Shown here one piece after another: positions 28,640 through 38,058 of a stretch of 64,000 bases of DNA. A program made the translations under genes and the position numbers. The notes beneath the pieces are model-generated. The model ran no database searches and had not been told where the DNA came from. It saw nothing but the letters and a program-made list of their open reading frames with translations. Each line of letters starts with the position of its first letter. Within the stretch, counting starts at the first letter, position 1. Location of the stretch: the NCBI RefSeq assembly GCF_023101085.1, contig NZ_CP064703.1, positions 3,720,001 through 3,784,000 on the forward strand, in the 5' to 3' direction. Source of the stretch: Bradyrhizobium sp. 170. Lineage in GTDB: Bacteria > Pseudomonadota > Alphaproteobacteria > Rhizobiales > Xanthobacteraceae.

Positions 28640-29157
28640 TTGCCGTTCTCCGTGTTCTCGCTGCGGAAGCCAGGCATCCGCGGCCCACCTCGGTCCCGCT
28701 GCCGCTTGTTGAAGGGGCGCTCGACGTGGTGCTCGGCGATGAAGCGGTCGATCGTCTCGATAATCGCAGCGGGCATCGGAACGGTTGCGACCAGATCATT
28801 GCCGGCATCGGTCAACGCCTCACCCTCCGAGGGATCAGCCGTAACCATAAGGATGTCGAACGCGGAGCGCGAAGAATTGGCAAGCCTCGGTCGCAGCACG
28901 ACCCAAAGCGCGGGTGTCCCGGACGAGAGATTGTCCCGATAGTTCGCCGTTTCGGTCCGATGCAATTCGATCGCGGCCTCACCCGCATAGAATGTCGTCG
29001 CGCCGACTTCTTCACCGATCTGGGTCCAGGGTGTGGCCGAGGGCGTTCCAACCAACACATAAATCGGCCGCCAGACGAAATCGAGCCACGGGCTCTTCGC
29101 TTTGCGGCGTTCGACCACCACACCAGCCGCAATTCTAGTGAGCGCAGTTGATCTCAC
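28636..29157 (-). CDS. DUF3305 formate dehydrogenase accessory protein
   Basis: About 173 residues. The N-terminal ALTRIAAGVVVERRKAKSPWLDFVWRP block and the GEAAIELHRTETANYRDNL segment match the DUF3305 family found in formate dehydrogenase clusters. I choose the GTG at 29157 because GGAG lies seven bases upstream and it begins just before the conserved block; an ATG at 29199 is the alternative. No signal peptide, so cytoplasmic. It precedes the DUF3306-TorD gene with a four-base overlap. The role in maturation is inferred from context. Confidence 0.8.
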   Translation of the reverse strand: MRSTALTRIAAGVVVERRKAKSPWLDFVWRPIYVLVGTPSATPWTQIGEEVGATTFYAGEAAIELHRTETANYRDNLSSGTPALWVVLRPRLANSSRSAFDILMVTADPSEGEALTDAGNDLVATVPMPAAIIETIDRFIAEHHVERPFNKRQRDRGGPRMPGFRSENTENGK

Positions 29158-29294
29158 GCTTGATCTCCATCGTCGATCTGGTCGACCTCGAGACGACATG
29201 CGCTCTGCTGCGGGCTGGGCGGAGATCTTCGTTTACGGTCAAAGCCATGGAACAATCCGTCATTGGCGGCAGAGGAGTATCGTCGGCGGCGGGT

Positions 29295-30314
29295 TCATTC
29301 CGCCGGAACTGCTGATGATTGTCCGGATCGAGCAGCGAGACGCTCCTTGGCCAGTTGTTCTTCGAGCCAGAGGTCGTGATGCTCCTTCGCCCAGTTGAGA
29401 TCGACCTCGCCGGTGGCCATCGCCTCGAAGGCGCCCTCCATACCGAGCGTGCCGATGTAGATGTGGGCGATGATAACCGCAATGAACAGCACGGCAATCA
29501 CGGCATGCACGACCTGTGCGATCTGCATCCCCGCGATATTAGTCACATAGAACGGGAAAATCAGTAGACAACCGGAAATAATGACCGCAGCGCCAGCGCC
29601 AAGCGCAAACCAAAACACCAGCTTTTCGCCGGCATTGAAACGCCCCGACGGCGCATGCTTCGTTTTGATGAAGCCGCCCCCCTGCTTGATCCAGTCAATG
29701 TCGACCTTCTGCGGGAGGTTGTCCTTTATCCAGAGCGCGACAATAAGCACGAGACCGATGACGAAGGCGGCGCTGACGTAATTGTGCACGTATTTTGCAG
29801 CTTCTGACATGCTGCTAAACGCTTCAGGCCCGATTATTGGGAGCAGCACGATCTTGCCGAACGTTATGTTCAACCCGGTCAAGCCGAGGACCACGAACGA
29901 CGCTGCGGTCAGCCAATGTGAGAAGCGTTCGAAGGAGCTAAAGCGTAATACTTTCCGCCCGGAACGCCCCTTCGAAATCCCTAAACGCCCTATGACCAGA
30001 TAGGCGGCAGCCAGGGCCGCGATCATGCCAACGATCACGATCGCGCCGAGCCAGTGCAATGTGATTTCGTGGAAATGATCCCATTGCCGCCCAGCGGGTT
30101 GCAAGAGCACACGAGCCCTTTCGTTTGGAATATCGATCCGTCCCTCGATGCGTGGCGATTGCTGAAGCAATTTCTGCTCAGGCACGACGCTCGCAGTCGG
30201 ATTAGGTGCGCCGTCCGGGCCAAGTTGCTGTGCGAGCACCGGCATTGCCGCCATCACAGTCAGAATTGCCAACGCAAAGACCATTGAGCGAATATGGGTA
30301 AGATACGTCCTCAT
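29295..30314 (-). CDS. fdoI: Formate dehydrogenase gamma subunit, cytochrome b556
   Basis: Membrane cytochrome b that takes electrons from the beta subunit and reduces quinone. About 339 residues: an N-terminal signal or anchor, a periplasmic segment, then helices with the haem-ligating histidines in FERFSHWLTAASFV, KYVHNYVSAAFVIG and VVHAVIAVLFIAVIIAHIYIG. The C-terminus is charged. The second ATG (30314) is better spaced from GGGAG than the first (30320). Gene order FdhX-like, alpha, beta, gamma, DUF3305, DUF3306-TorD is that of alphaproteobacterial respiratory formate dehydrogenases. Confidence 0.92.
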   Translation of the reverse strand: MRTYLTHIRSMVFALAILTVMAAMPVLAQQLGPDGAPNPTASVVPEQKLLQQSPRIEGRIDIPNERARVLLQPAGRQWDHFHEITLHWLGAIVIVGMIAALAAAYLVIGRLGISKGRSGRKVLRFSSFERFSHWLTAASFVVLGLTGLNITFGKIVLLPIIGPEAFSSMSEAAKYVHNYVSAAFVIGLVLIVALWIKDNLPQKVDIDWIKQGGGFIKTKHAPSGRFNAGEKLVFWFALGAGAAVIISGCLLIFPFYVTNIAGMQIAQVVHAVIAVLFIAVIIAHIYIGTLGMEGAFEAMATGEVDLNWAKEHHDLWLEEQLAKERLAARSGQSSAVPAE

Positions 30315-30372
30315 AATCATTCTCCCGTGCTTCGCCGAAGTCGGTCCCTTAGCAGCGGTACCAACAGTTTAC

Positions 30373-30969
30373 TCAGACAGCGATGCCCTCGTGATAAGCG
30401 GTGGTCCAACCCCACGCGCCGGAACCATAACCGCGCTTCATCACCCGCTCCTTGTAGATCTCGGCAATGATCGCGCCGTCTCCGGCGAGCAGCGACTTGG
30501 TCGAGCACATCTCGGCGCAAATCGGCAGCTTGCCTTCGGCGAGGCGGTTGGCGCCGTATTTGGCGTATTCCGCCGGCGTCGCGTCGGCTTCCGGCCCGCC
30601 CGCGCAATAGGTGCACTTGTCCATCTTGCCGCGCGATCCGAAGTTGCCGACCTTCGGATATTGCGGCGCGCCGAACGGACAGGCGTAGAAGCAGTAGCCG
30701 CAGCCGATGCACAGGTCCTTGGAGTGCAGCACGACGCCGTCGGCCGTGGTGTAGAAGCACGACACCGGGCACACCGCGGCGCACGGCGAATCGGTGCAGT
30801 GCATGCAGGCCATGGAGACCGAGCGTTCGCCGGGCTTGCCGTCATTGATGGTGACGACGCGGCGGCGATTGATGCCCCACGGCACTTCATGTTCGTTCTT
30901 GCAGGCCGTCACGCAGGCGTTGCACTCGATGCAACGGTCGGCATCACAGAGAAATTTGACGCGAGCCAT
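30373..30969 (-). CDS. fdoH: Formate dehydrogenase beta subunit, 4Fe-4S ferredoxin type
   Basis: Electron-transfer subunit with four [4Fe-4S] clusters. The 198 residues carry cysteine sets CDADRCIECNACVTACKN, CMHCTDSPCAAVCPVSC, CIGCGYCFYACPFGAP and a fourth group around CTYCAG and CAEMC. It links the molybdenum subunit to the cytochrome b. It lacks the C-terminal membrane helix seen in E. coli FdnH. ATG follows AGGAGA. Confidence 0.94.
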   Translation of the reverse strand: MARVKFLCDADRCIECNACVTACKNEHEVPWGINRRRVVTINDGKPGERSVSMACMHCTDSPCAAVCPVSCFYTTADGVVLHSKDLCIGCGYCFYACPFGAPQYPKVGNFGSRGKMDKCTYCAGGPEADATPAEYAKYGANRLAEGKLPICAEMCSTKSLLAGDGAIIAEIYKERVMKRGYGSGAWGWTTAYHEGIAV

Positions 30970-30983
30970 GATCTATTCTCCTC

Positions 30984-33938
30984 TCACGCCGCTCGAATCT
31001 GACAAAGCGCTGCCTTGGGTTCCTGCATGCCGGTGGCGGGATCGTAGCCATAGGTCGTTAGCGTGTTGACGCTCTCGCCAAGCACGATCGGGTCACTCCC
31101 CTTCGGATACTTGCTTCGCAGATCGGCGCCTTCGTACCAGCCGGCGAAGTGGTAGGGCATCCAGGCGACGCCCTTGCCGACACGCTCGGTCACGAACGCC
31201 TTTACGCGCGTCCTGGAATTGCTCTCGGCCCCGGTGACCCAGACCCAGCCGTCGTCCTTGATGCCGCGTTCGGCTGCGTCCGCCGGATTGATCTCGACGT
31301 ACATGTCCTGCTTCAATTCGGCGAGCCACTTGTTGGAGCGTGTCTCCTCGCCGCCGCCTTCATATTCGACAAGCCGGCCGGAACTGAGAATGAGCGGGAA
31401 TTGCTTGACGATAGCGCCGTCGACAGCGGACTTTTGGACGGTGAAACCGATATTGGGCACCCGAAACTGTCGGGCATCCGGAAGGGTCGGATATTTGCCG
31501 ACAAGATCGGGCCGCGAGGTGTAAATGACTTCGCGATGCACCGGGATCGGATCCGGCAGGTTCCAGGCAACCATACGCGCCTTGCCATTGCCATAGGGGC
31601 TGCAACCATGCTCGATGGCCACGCGCTGGATACCCCCGGAAAGATCCAGCGACCATGAAACAGTATCTGGATTGCCCTCGTTCACCTTCCGGATGATTTC
31701 CATCTCCGAGGCGGTGAGGTCCTTGTCCCAGCCGAGCCGCTTGAGGACACCGAGCGTGAATTCAGGATAGCCATCCTTGATTTCGGAGCCGACGGAGTAG
31801 GAGCCTTCGGAGAGCAGATTGTCATGCTCTTCCCTTTCGACCTCCTGCCCATTCTCCATGACCTTGCGCCGGACGACGCGCTCAACGCCGAAACGGGCGC
31901 GGAAGGTCCCGCCACCTTCCTTGACTGGCAGATTGGTGTTGTAGAGTAGCGCTGATCCGGGGTGCCTGAATTCCGGCGTTCCCCAGCACGGCCACGGCAG
32001 CCCGTAATAATCGCCGCCGACCTCGGGATCGTCTTTAGGTGCCCGCAAGGTGACCAGATCGAATTTTGCCTGGTTCTTCATGTGCGCCTTGAGGCGCTCG
32101 GGCGACTGGCCGCAGTATCCGGTCGACCACCCGCCACGATTGATCTCGCGCAGAATGTCCTCGGCCGATACCGCACCGTTCTCCACCTTGATGTTCTTGA
32201 ACATCTTATCGGCGAAACCGAATTTGCGGGCGAGCATGTACATCGTGTCGTAGTCGTTCTTGGATTCGAAGACGGGGTCCACGATTTTCTCGCCCCACTG
32301 CAGAGAGCGGTTCGATGCGGTGCGCGAGCCATCCATCTCGAAACTGGTGCAGGCCGGCAGAAGATAGATGCCATCCTTGCGATCCGAGAGCACCGACCAT
32401 GCAGTGGGATAGGGATCGCAGACGACCAGCAATTCGAGTTTCTCGATCCCTCGCTTGGCTTCAGGCATGCGGGTGATGGTGTTGACGCCATGCCCCATGA
32501 TGAACATGGCCTGCACCGTATCCGGCTGGCTGACCTGGTCCCTCGGCAGCAACGTGGCGTCAAACCAGCGTGTGCTGGGGATGCCGGGGCTTTCCATCAG
32601 AGTCTTGTCAGCGAAGCGCGAGCGCATCCAGTCGATGTCGACCTCCCACACCCGGCACCAATGCTGCCACGCCTCTTCGGAAAGACCGTAATAGAGAGGC
32701 AGCGTCGTCACATCGAGGCCGAGGTCGGTGGCACCTTGCACATTGGTGTGACCACGGAAAATATTGGCTCCTCCGCCGGCATGGCCCACATTGCCGGTGG
32801 CTAGCAAGAGGATGCAACTTGCCCGGACATTTGCAGTACCGGTGGAGAATTGCGTCTGCCCCATTGCCCAGATGAGCGTTGCAGGCTTCTCGTGGGAGAA
32901 CATTTTTGCGATATGCTTGACTTGGGCTTCAGGCAAACCCGTGACACGCTCAACCTCGTCAGGCGTCCATTTCGCGACTTCCTTACGTATGTCCTCGATC
33001 CCGTACACGCGCTGCCGGATGAATTCCTTGTCCTCCCAGCCGTTCTCGAAGATGTGCCAGAGCATTCCATAGATGGTCGGGATGTGAACTCCGGGCCGCA
33101 CTCGGACATATTCGGTCGCATGCGCCGCAGTTCGGGTCATCCGCGGGTCGACGACGATGAAATTCGCGCGGTTGAGTTCCTTGCCCTCAAGAATGTGCTG
33201 CAACGAAACCGGATGCGCCTCGGCTGGGTTACCGCCCATCAGCAGAATGGTCTTGGAGTTGCGGATGTCGTTGTAGCTGTTAGTCATCGCACCGTAGCCC
33301 CAGGTATTGGCGACCCCGGTGACTGTGGTGGAGTGACAGATGCGCGCCTGGTGATCGGAATTGTTCGTTCCCCAGAACGCGGCGAGCTTGCGGTTGAGGT
33401 AGGCCGCTTCGTTGGTGAACTTGGCCGAACCAAGCCAGTAGACCGAATCCGGACCCGATTTCTGGCGGATTTCCAGAAGCTTGTCGCCGATCTCATCGAT
33501 GGCCCGATCCCAGGAGAGCCGTTTCCATTGGCCGTCCACCAGCTTTTGCGGGTAGCGCAAGCGGCGGTCGCTGAGCACGTCGTCGCGGACTGCCGCGCCT
33601 TTGCAGCAATGTGAGCCGCGATTGATCGGGCTGTCATAGTCCGGCTCCTGACCGATCCAGACGCCGTTCGCGACTTCCGCGATGACCGAGCAACCCACAG
33701 AGCAATGGGTACAGAAATTCTTTCGGGTTGTGACGGTTGCGCCGGGGGGCGGCGGGGGACCGGCCTCCGCTTGCCGTATGCTGGCAAGTGGTAGGCTGCC
33801 CAGCGCAGCCAGGCTTCCAGCGGCGAGACCTGAGCGGCGCAGGAACGAGCGACGACTAAGGTTGTCACCCGATTGGTCGGCCAACTCTGAGGCAGCTTTG
33901 CCTCGGCGCGATTGACGCTCTGAGCGCTTGATCAGCAT
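30984..33938 (-). CDS. fdoG: Formate dehydrogenase alpha subunit (Mo/W-bis-MGD)
   Basis: Catalytic subunit oxidising formate to CO2, exported folded by TAT: the signal SRRSFLRRSGLAAG is near residue 28. A [4Fe-4S] site CTHCSVGC follows near residue 72. In HQARICHSTTVTG the residue in the position of the E. coli selenocysteine (ARVUH) is cysteine, so this is the Cys form and no TGA readthrough is needed. Length 984 fits the family. It is followed 14 bp later by the beta subunit and needs FdhD, whose only visible copy here is broken. Confidence 0.95.
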   Translation of the reverse strand: MLIKRSERQSRRGKAASELADQSGDNLSRRSFLRRSGLAAGSLAALGSLPLASIRQAEAGPPPPPGATVTTRKNFCTHCSVGCSVIAEVANGVWIGQEPDYDSPINRGSHCCKGAAVRDDVLSDRRLRYPQKLVDGQWKRLSWDRAIDEIGDKLLEIRQKSGPDSVYWLGSAKFTNEAAYLNRKLAAFWGTNNSDHQARICHSTTVTGVANTWGYGAMTNSYNDIRNSKTILLMGGNPAEAHPVSLQHILEGKELNRANFIVVDPRMTRTAAHATEYVRVRPGVHIPTIYGMLWHIFENGWEDKEFIRQRVYGIEDIRKEVAKWTPDEVERVTGLPEAQVKHIAKMFSHEKPATLIWAMGQTQFSTGTANVRASCILLLATGNVGHAGGGANIFRGHTNVQGATDLGLDVTTLPLYYGLSEEAWQHWCRVWEVDIDWMRSRFADKTLMESPGIPSTRWFDATLLPRDQVSQPDTVQAMFIMGHGVNTITRMPEAKRGIEKLELLVVCDPYPTAWSVLSDRKDGIYLLPACTSFEMDGSRTASNRSLQWGEKIVDPVFESKNDYDTMYMLARKFGFADKMFKNIKVENGAVSAEDILREINRGGWSTGYCGQSPERLKAHMKNQAKFDLVTLRAPKDDPEVGGDYYGLPWPCWGTPEFRHPGSALLYNTNLPVKEGGGTFRARFGVERVVRRKVMENGQEVEREEHDNLLSEGSYSVGSEIKDGYPEFTLGVLKRLGWDKDLTASEMEIIRKVNEGNPDTVSWSLDLSGGIQRVAIEHGCSPYGNGKARMVAWNLPDPIPVHREVIYTSRPDLVGKYPTLPDARQFRVPNIGFTVQKSAVDGAIVKQFPLILSSGRLVEYEGGGEETRSNKWLAELKQDMYVEINPADAAERGIKDDGWVWVTGAESNSRTRVKAFVTERVGKGVAWMPYHFAGWYEGADLRSKYPKGSDPIVLGESVNTLTTYGYDPATGMQEPKAALCQIRAA

Positions 33939-33950
33939 AGGAAAATCCCC

Positions 33951-34160
33951 TCAACGCTTCGGGTAGCGGTTGACCCGATAGAAGGTTTGAACTTCGGCCG
34001 CGTTCGCCTGGAAGCGAGCCCTGCGTTTCTCGTCCCTGGTTTCGGTGTCAGCGGCTGCGGTGCCGCTCTCCAGAGCACCGGTGGCCGTGGCGATAAAGCC
34101 GAGCATCCCGGTGCGCAGTAGCTGACGTCGCCCGATTGTTGCTTTGAGCCGCTCTGCCAT
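33951..34160 (-). CDS. Small TAT-signal protein of formate dehydrogenase operons
   Basis: A 69-residue protein of the formate-dehydrogenase-region TAT-target family. The twin-arginine signal is IGRRQLLRTGMLGFIATATG; the rest is short, charged and ends YRVNRYPKR. It is the first gene of the formate dehydrogenase operon, 12 bp before the alpha subunit, with GGAG upstream of its ATG. Its role is unknown. A TAAA-N6-TTTA site lies 131 bp upstream. Confidence 0.85.
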   Translation of the reverse strand: MAERLKATIGRRQLLRTGMLGFIATATGALESGTAAADTETRDEKRRARFQANAAEVQTFYRVNRYPKR

Positions 34161-34291
34161 CCAAACTCTCCGGTTATCAGCCGCTATGTCGGCACACGTT
34201 TGGTAGCGGCACGCATTTAGTGAGGGGATGCCTCAGCCAGGCAACACGCCTCTACCCGAGCAAGATGCTCTCCCCCGCGCGGGAATTCGAT

Positions 34292-34305
34292 TAAAAAAGG
34301 ATTTA
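34292..34305 (-). promoter_or_regulatory. TAAA-N6-TTTA site upstream of the formate dehydrogenase operon
   Basis: Gene-strand reading A-TAAA-TCCTTT-TTTA-ATCG, 131 bp before the first gene of the operon. Confidence 0.5.
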
Positions 34306-34411
34306 TGCTGAGCATCGCCGGATAGGCGCCATGGCGATTCTAGACGTGCGACGCGAGAGAAATCCACGAAAGCCCAACGGGACGGCGGAAGGCCGGCACG
34401 AACGCTGCAGT

Positions 34412-35515
34412 TCAAAGAGTAGCTACAAAGACCTCGATCGGAAGCGGGTGATCAATCACATAGCTGCCGAAATTCGGATTATGACCGTCCGGCTGGGCAC
34501 GTTGGTCTGCTCCCGTCGCGCGCGCCATCAGCGTATAGCGGCCCGGTTGTGCCGGAGTGATCCAATCGTACTTCCAGCGGCGCCATGCGTGCCGGTTTAT
34601 CGGGTCGAGGAACTCGCCTTGAACCCATGACGCGCCGCCATCATCGCTGATCCAAATCTCGGTGACATCGGTGTCTCCCGCCCAGGCGGCACCGAAAACG
34701 GTGTAGGGACGATTGGGTTCGAGCGTCTCGTATACACGGGGGCGTGCGATCTGGGACTTCAGTTTCATCTCCGCGAGTGGCCGGCGAACCGGTACTCCAG
34801 CGGAATCGTCCCAATAGCCATAATCGGACGTCTGCCAGTAACCCTGGAACGGCTGTGTAGTCGCCACAATGTTGGTCAGCCACTTTACCGACGCCATGCC
34901 GTAATGTCCCGGCACTATGGCGCGCAGTGGATAGCCATGATCCGGCGTCAGGTCCCGCCCGTTCATCTGGTAGGCGATCAGCACATCGGGCTCCATCGCC
35001 CGCGCCCTTGGGATGCTGCGGGCATATGAGATCGGGCCCGGCGGCTTTGGCTCTTCCTTGGGTACGCCGCGATCAGCGCCTTCAAGCACTAGTTCGCAAA
35101 CATCGTCCGCAAGTCCGGCGCGCTCTAAAAGCACGGAGAGTGGAACACCAGTCCATTCTGCATTGCCGACCGCACCGAGTTCCCATTGTGCGCCCGGCAC
35201 CGGCGGCACCAGGAAAACCCGGCTATTGCCGGCGCATTCCAGCGTGGCGACACAGGTCCGCGATGGCATGGCGCGGATCTCCGCGTAGCTCAGTCTTAGC
35301 GCTTTGCGCACCGCACCGCCTATCGACAGTCGATAGGCAACAGGATCGAGCTCCGGCGTGGGGAAATGGCTGCGTATGTAGAACAACTCGGTCGGCGTGA
35401 TGAAATCGCCAAGCTGATCGAACGGCATTTCGAGATTGTTCGGGTCTTTTTGCCGAATGATCAGGCCAACGGGGCGCATGCCTGTACCGGACCAATTGTC
35501 GTTTCTCATATCCAC
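34412..35515 (-). CDS. Sulfite-oxidase-family molybdoprotein without export signal
   Basis: A 367-residue molybdopterin enzyme. The Mo-ligating cysteine sits in ATLECAGNSRVF, followed by WTGVPLSVLLERAGL, the DHGYPLRAIVPGHYG segment and a C-terminal Moco dimerisation domain. There is no Sec or TAT signal, so it should act in the cytoplasm, unlike SoxC and SorA in this window. The GTG at 35515 follows GGAG at seven bases. The substrate (sulfite or another oxo-acceptor) and the electron acceptor are not evident; no haem gene is linked except a sorB remnant at 36.0 kb. Confidence 0.85.
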   Translation of the reverse strand: MDMRNDNWSGTGMRPVGLIIRQKDPNNLEMPFDQLGDFITPTELFYIRSHFPTPELDPVAYRLSIGGAVRKALRLSYAEIRAMPSRTCVATLECAGNSRVFLVPPVPGAQWELGAVGNAEWTGVPLSVLLERAGLADDVCELVLEGADRGVPKEEPKPPGPISYARSIPRARAMEPDVLIAYQMNGRDLTPDHGYPLRAIVPGHYGMASVKWLTNIVATTQPFQGYWQTSDYGYWDDSAGVPVRRPLAEMKLKSQIARPRVYETLEPNRPYTVFGAAWAGDTDVTEIWISDDGGASWVQGEFLDPINRHAWRRWKYDWITPAQPGRYTLMARATGADQRAQPDGHNPNFGSYVIDHPLPIEVFVATL

Positions 35516-35548
35516 GGCGTTCTCCTATGGATTGCAAGTCGCGAAACG

Positions 35549-35932
35549 TCAAAGCTTCGCAAGATAGATGCAGAAAATCACCACGGCGACGGTCACAGCC
35601 GCCGAAAGTAGCGATTCCGCCCGGGTCCGCGGGATGTGTATGACCTCATCGCGATCGATTGCGCGGCGCGTGCGCTCAAACCCGGCGCCGCTCCGTGCGA
35701 TAATGGCGATTCCAGTCACCACCAACGCCAGGCCGGCATAGCGCGCCGCGGCCGCGACCAACGGCTCGCCGCCTTCCACCGGAAGACGGGGTGAGCTCCC
35801 GCCGCCCGCCACCGCAACGAGGAAGTTCAGCTTGACGAGAAAGAATCCAAATGCGGCCACGGCCAAGCCGGTCCGTATCCAGGCAAGGAAGGTTCGCTCG
35901 TTCGCCGCGTGGTCGGTGTAGTTCGCGATCAT
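35549..35932 (-). CDS. DUF202 (YidH-like) membrane protein
   Basis: About 127 residues with the DUF202 signature NERTFLAWIRTGLAVAAFGFFL at the N-terminus and three membrane helices (about 16-38, 58-80, 104-126). Function unknown. The start at 35932 leads straight into the signature; the longer frame to 35983 adds unrelated residues. It is 33 bp upstream of the sulfite oxidase gene and may be co-transcribed. A palindrome lies 51 bp upstream. Confidence 0.85.
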   Translation of the reverse strand: MIANYTDHAANERTFLAWIRTGLAVAAFGFFLVKLNFLVAVAGGGSSPRLPVEGGEPLVAAAARYAGLALVVTGIAIIARSGAGFERTRRAIDRDEVIHIPRTRAESLLSAAVTVAVVIFCIYLAKL

Positions 35933-35983
35933 TGCATCTCTCGTCTCTTTACAATCATGAGGCGCGGCGCCAGCCAAATCCAT

Positions 35984-35997
35984 TAAAAAGGGATTTA
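35984..35997 (-). promoter_or_regulatory. TAAA-N6-TTTA site upstream of the DUF202/sulfite oxidase genes
   Basis: Gene-strand reading A-TAAA-TCCCTT-TTTA-ATGG, 51 bp before the DUF202 start. Nearly the same core as the site before the formate dehydrogenase operon. Confidence 0.5.
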
Positions 35998-36019
35998 TTC
36001 TTCTCGGCGCTTCAAATCC

Positions 36020-36118
36020 CGTTTTATGTCAAAGCAAGCCTGGCACGTGGAAGTCAGCAAGATGATCAGGGCCTACCAAGCCTCCGAAGACGTCGGTGCG
36101 ATCGTCGAATATTTTGTC
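36020..36118 (+). pseudogene. C-terminal remnant of a SorB-type cytochrome c
   Basis: The frame reads MSKQAWHVEVSKMIRAYQ then EDVGAIVEYFV. This matches the end of SorB at 48.4 kb (LSKQAWATEVNKMINNYK, then EDVGTIVEYL). The haem-binding half with CxxCH is absent upstream. The frame runs on past the family end into unrelated sequence. It lies just behind the divergent DUF202/sulfite oxidase pair, so this locus may once have held a second cytochrome-linked sulfite dehydrogenase. Confidence 0.7.
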
Positions 36119-36262
36119 ACCTCAGCACTAGCGAGGCTCCGCGTGAGCTCACAAGCGAGCGGCTTGGCGGCTTCTATCGCGCGCTTGAAGAAGAATTTGA
36201 TGGGACGATCGAGATTGTCTCTTATCTACGTGAGGAGGGTTCAACACAGGAAGGACACAACC

Positions 36263-36499
36263 ATGAAACTCCCCGCAATCGCATTAGCCTCTGCGATCGC
36301 GCTCTCAGGTACGGCCGCCCTTGCAAACACAGTTCATCACAAGTCGGTCGCGAGGACCGATCGCGATGCTGTCGCACGGTGCAACTGCATCCGAACTGCG
36401 GCAATCCGAACGGCAATCCAGACGGGTCCGACGACGTTGAGCGGCACCGGCGACTCGCAGTTCGGCGGCTCGTCGCCCGGCACCAGCGGGTACAATTAA
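36263..36499 (+). CDS. Small exported protein of unknown function
   Basis: A 78-residue product with a Sec signal (MKLPAIALASAIALSGTAAL, cleavage near ALA) and a Thr/Ser/Gly-rich tail ending GGSSPGTSGYN. The ATG has GGAAGGA upstream. The middle of the gene reads equally well in another frame (HPNCGNPNGNPDGSDDV), so a compensated frameshift is possible. No family recognised. Confidence 0.5.
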   Translation: MKLPAIALASAIALSGTAALANTVHHKSVARTDRDAVARCNCIRTAAIRTAIQTGPTTLSGTGDSQFGGSSPGTSGYN

Positions 36500-36563
36500 G
36501 AAAAGTCCCGCATTGCATGACTACCTATAAGCGGCCGTCCTGGGAAGGTGACTATCTTACAAA

Positions 36564-36589
36564 GGCGAAACTGCTTCGGCAGTTTCGCC
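36564..36589. terminator. Hairpin with 11-bp stem and TTCG loop
   Basis: GGCGAAACTGC and its exact complement flank a TTCG tetraloop, the very stable cUUCGg type on the + strand. It lies between the convergent exported-protein gene and hemA. There is no long T tract, so it may act as a bidirectional transcript barrier or 3'-end stabiliser. Confidence 0.6.
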
Positions 36590-36736
36590 GCGGTCATTCC
36601 GGTAATTTGCGACCGAGCAAGACACACGCTATCGCACGGATAGTTGGCTAGATCCGGAAATAGACGAACAAGGCATCGCACAGCGCGGCGCACTGCTCAC
36701 CAAAAATGCAATGGGTCAAGTAAACAGCGAGGCTGG

Positions 36737-37999
36737 CTAGCCGCCAGCCGCGATCGTCTGCGTACGCTGCTCGATCGGCTGCTGATCTCCTCCGAGCGGA
36801 AGATCGAGCTCCTGCCATACCGCAATCAGGGCGTCAGCCAACCGTGCGATCAGCCGGGCGTCATGTGCCGGGGTGGGGGTAATCCGCAATCGCTCGGTGC
36901 CGCGGGGAACCGTCGGATAATTGATCGGCTGGATGTAGATGCCGTGCCGGTCAAGGAGGAGGTCACTCGCCTGCTTGCACAGGTCGGGATCCCCGACCAT
37001 GACCGGAATGATGTGCGTCTCCGCCGCTAGCACCGGCAGGCCGGCTTTCCGTAGTGCCGCCTTGGTTGCTGCCACCGCGGCGCTCTGACCCGCACGCTCT
37101 GCATCCGATGCCTTGAGATGGGCGATCGAAGCTGTCGCAGCCGCAGCTACTGCGGGAGGCAAGGCCGTCGTGAAGATAAATCCAGGAGCATGGGATCGGA
37201 CGGCGTCCACTACATCGCTCGTGCCGGCGATATAGCCGCCAAGCGCACCGAAGGCCTTGGCAAGCGTTCCCTCTATGACGTCGATGCGCTCCATCACTCC
37301 GTCCCGTTCGGCGATGCCGGCGCCGCGTGGCCCGTACATCCCAACAGCGTGCACCTCGTCGAGATAGGTCATCGCGTTATAACGTTCCGCAAGGTCGCAG
37401 ATCGCTTCGAGTGGAGCGACGTCGCCATCCATCGAATAGACGCTCTCGAACACGATCAGCTTCGGGCGGCCGGGCGCTGCGCGGGACAGCAATTCCTCTA
37501 GGTGCTGAGTATCGTTATGGCGCCAGATCTGCTTGGCACAGCCGGCGGCACGCACGCCTTCAACGATGGAATTATGGTTGAGTGCATCGGACAAGATCAA
37601 GCAATCGGGAAGGAGCCTGGCGATCGTCGCGATACCCGTATGGTTGGACACGTAGCCCGACGTGAAGACGAGCGCCGCCTGCTTGCCATGCAGGTCCGCA
37701 AGCTCGGCCTCCAGCTGCACAAGCGCCCGATTGGTGCCCGAGATGTTGCGCGTGCCGCCCGCGCCCGTACCCATCGTGCGTGCGGCGGAACACATCGCTT
37801 CGATCACCTTGGGGTGTTGGCCCATGCCGAGATAATCGTTCGAGCACCAGACAACGACGTTCCGTTTGCCGCTCGGGCTGTTCCAAAGGGCGTGGGGGAA
37901 CTGTCCCACTTTGCGCTCCAGGTCGGCGAAGACGCGATAGCGGCGCTCACGTTTCAGAGCAGCAATGGCAAATTGAAAACTCCCGTTATAGTCGAACAT
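36737..37999 (-). CDS. hemA: 5-aminolevulinate synthase
   Basis: PLP enzyme that condenses glycine and succinyl-CoA to 5-aminolevulinate, the first step of tetrapyrrole synthesis in alphaproteobacteria. The 420 residues contain [23 protein letters not shown] and the PLP lysine in [16 protein letters not shown]. The start at 37999 (MFDYNGSFQ) follows AAGGAAATCTCAGGA. The C-terminus carries an extra Gln-rich tail. It supplies haem that the oxidases, catalase and cytochromes here need; it may be a second copy. Confidence 0.95.
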   Translation of the reverse strand: MFDYNGSFQFAIAALKRERRYRVFADLERKVGQFPHALWNSPSGKRNVVVWCSNDYLGMGQHPKVIEAMCSAARTMGTGAGGTRNISGTNRALVQLEAELADLHGKQAALVFTSGYVSNHTGIATIARLLPDCLILSDALNHNSIVEGVRAAGCAKQIWRHNDTQHLEELLSRAAPGRPKLIVFESVYSMDGDVAPLEAICDLAERYNAMTYLDEVHAVGMYGPRGAGIAERDGVMERIDVIEGTLAKAFGALGGYIAGTSDVVDAVRSHAPGFIFTTALPPAVAAAATASIAHLKASDAERAGQSAAVAATKAALRKAGLPVLAAETHIIPVMVGDPDLCKQASDLLLDRHGIYIQPINYPTVPRGTERLRITPTPAHDARLIARLADALIAVWQELDLPLGGDQQPIEQRTQTIAAGG

Positions 38000-38058
38000 T
38001 CCTGAGATTTCCTTGTTGGTAGGTCGTCTGCTACGTTGGTGCGGCGAGCGAATGGGAC

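Noticed and set aside
30984..33938. Selenocysteine in the formate dehydrogenase alpha subunit
   Set aside because: The position aligned to the E. coli selenocysteine is an ordinary Cys codon (ARICH); no in-frame TGA is needed.
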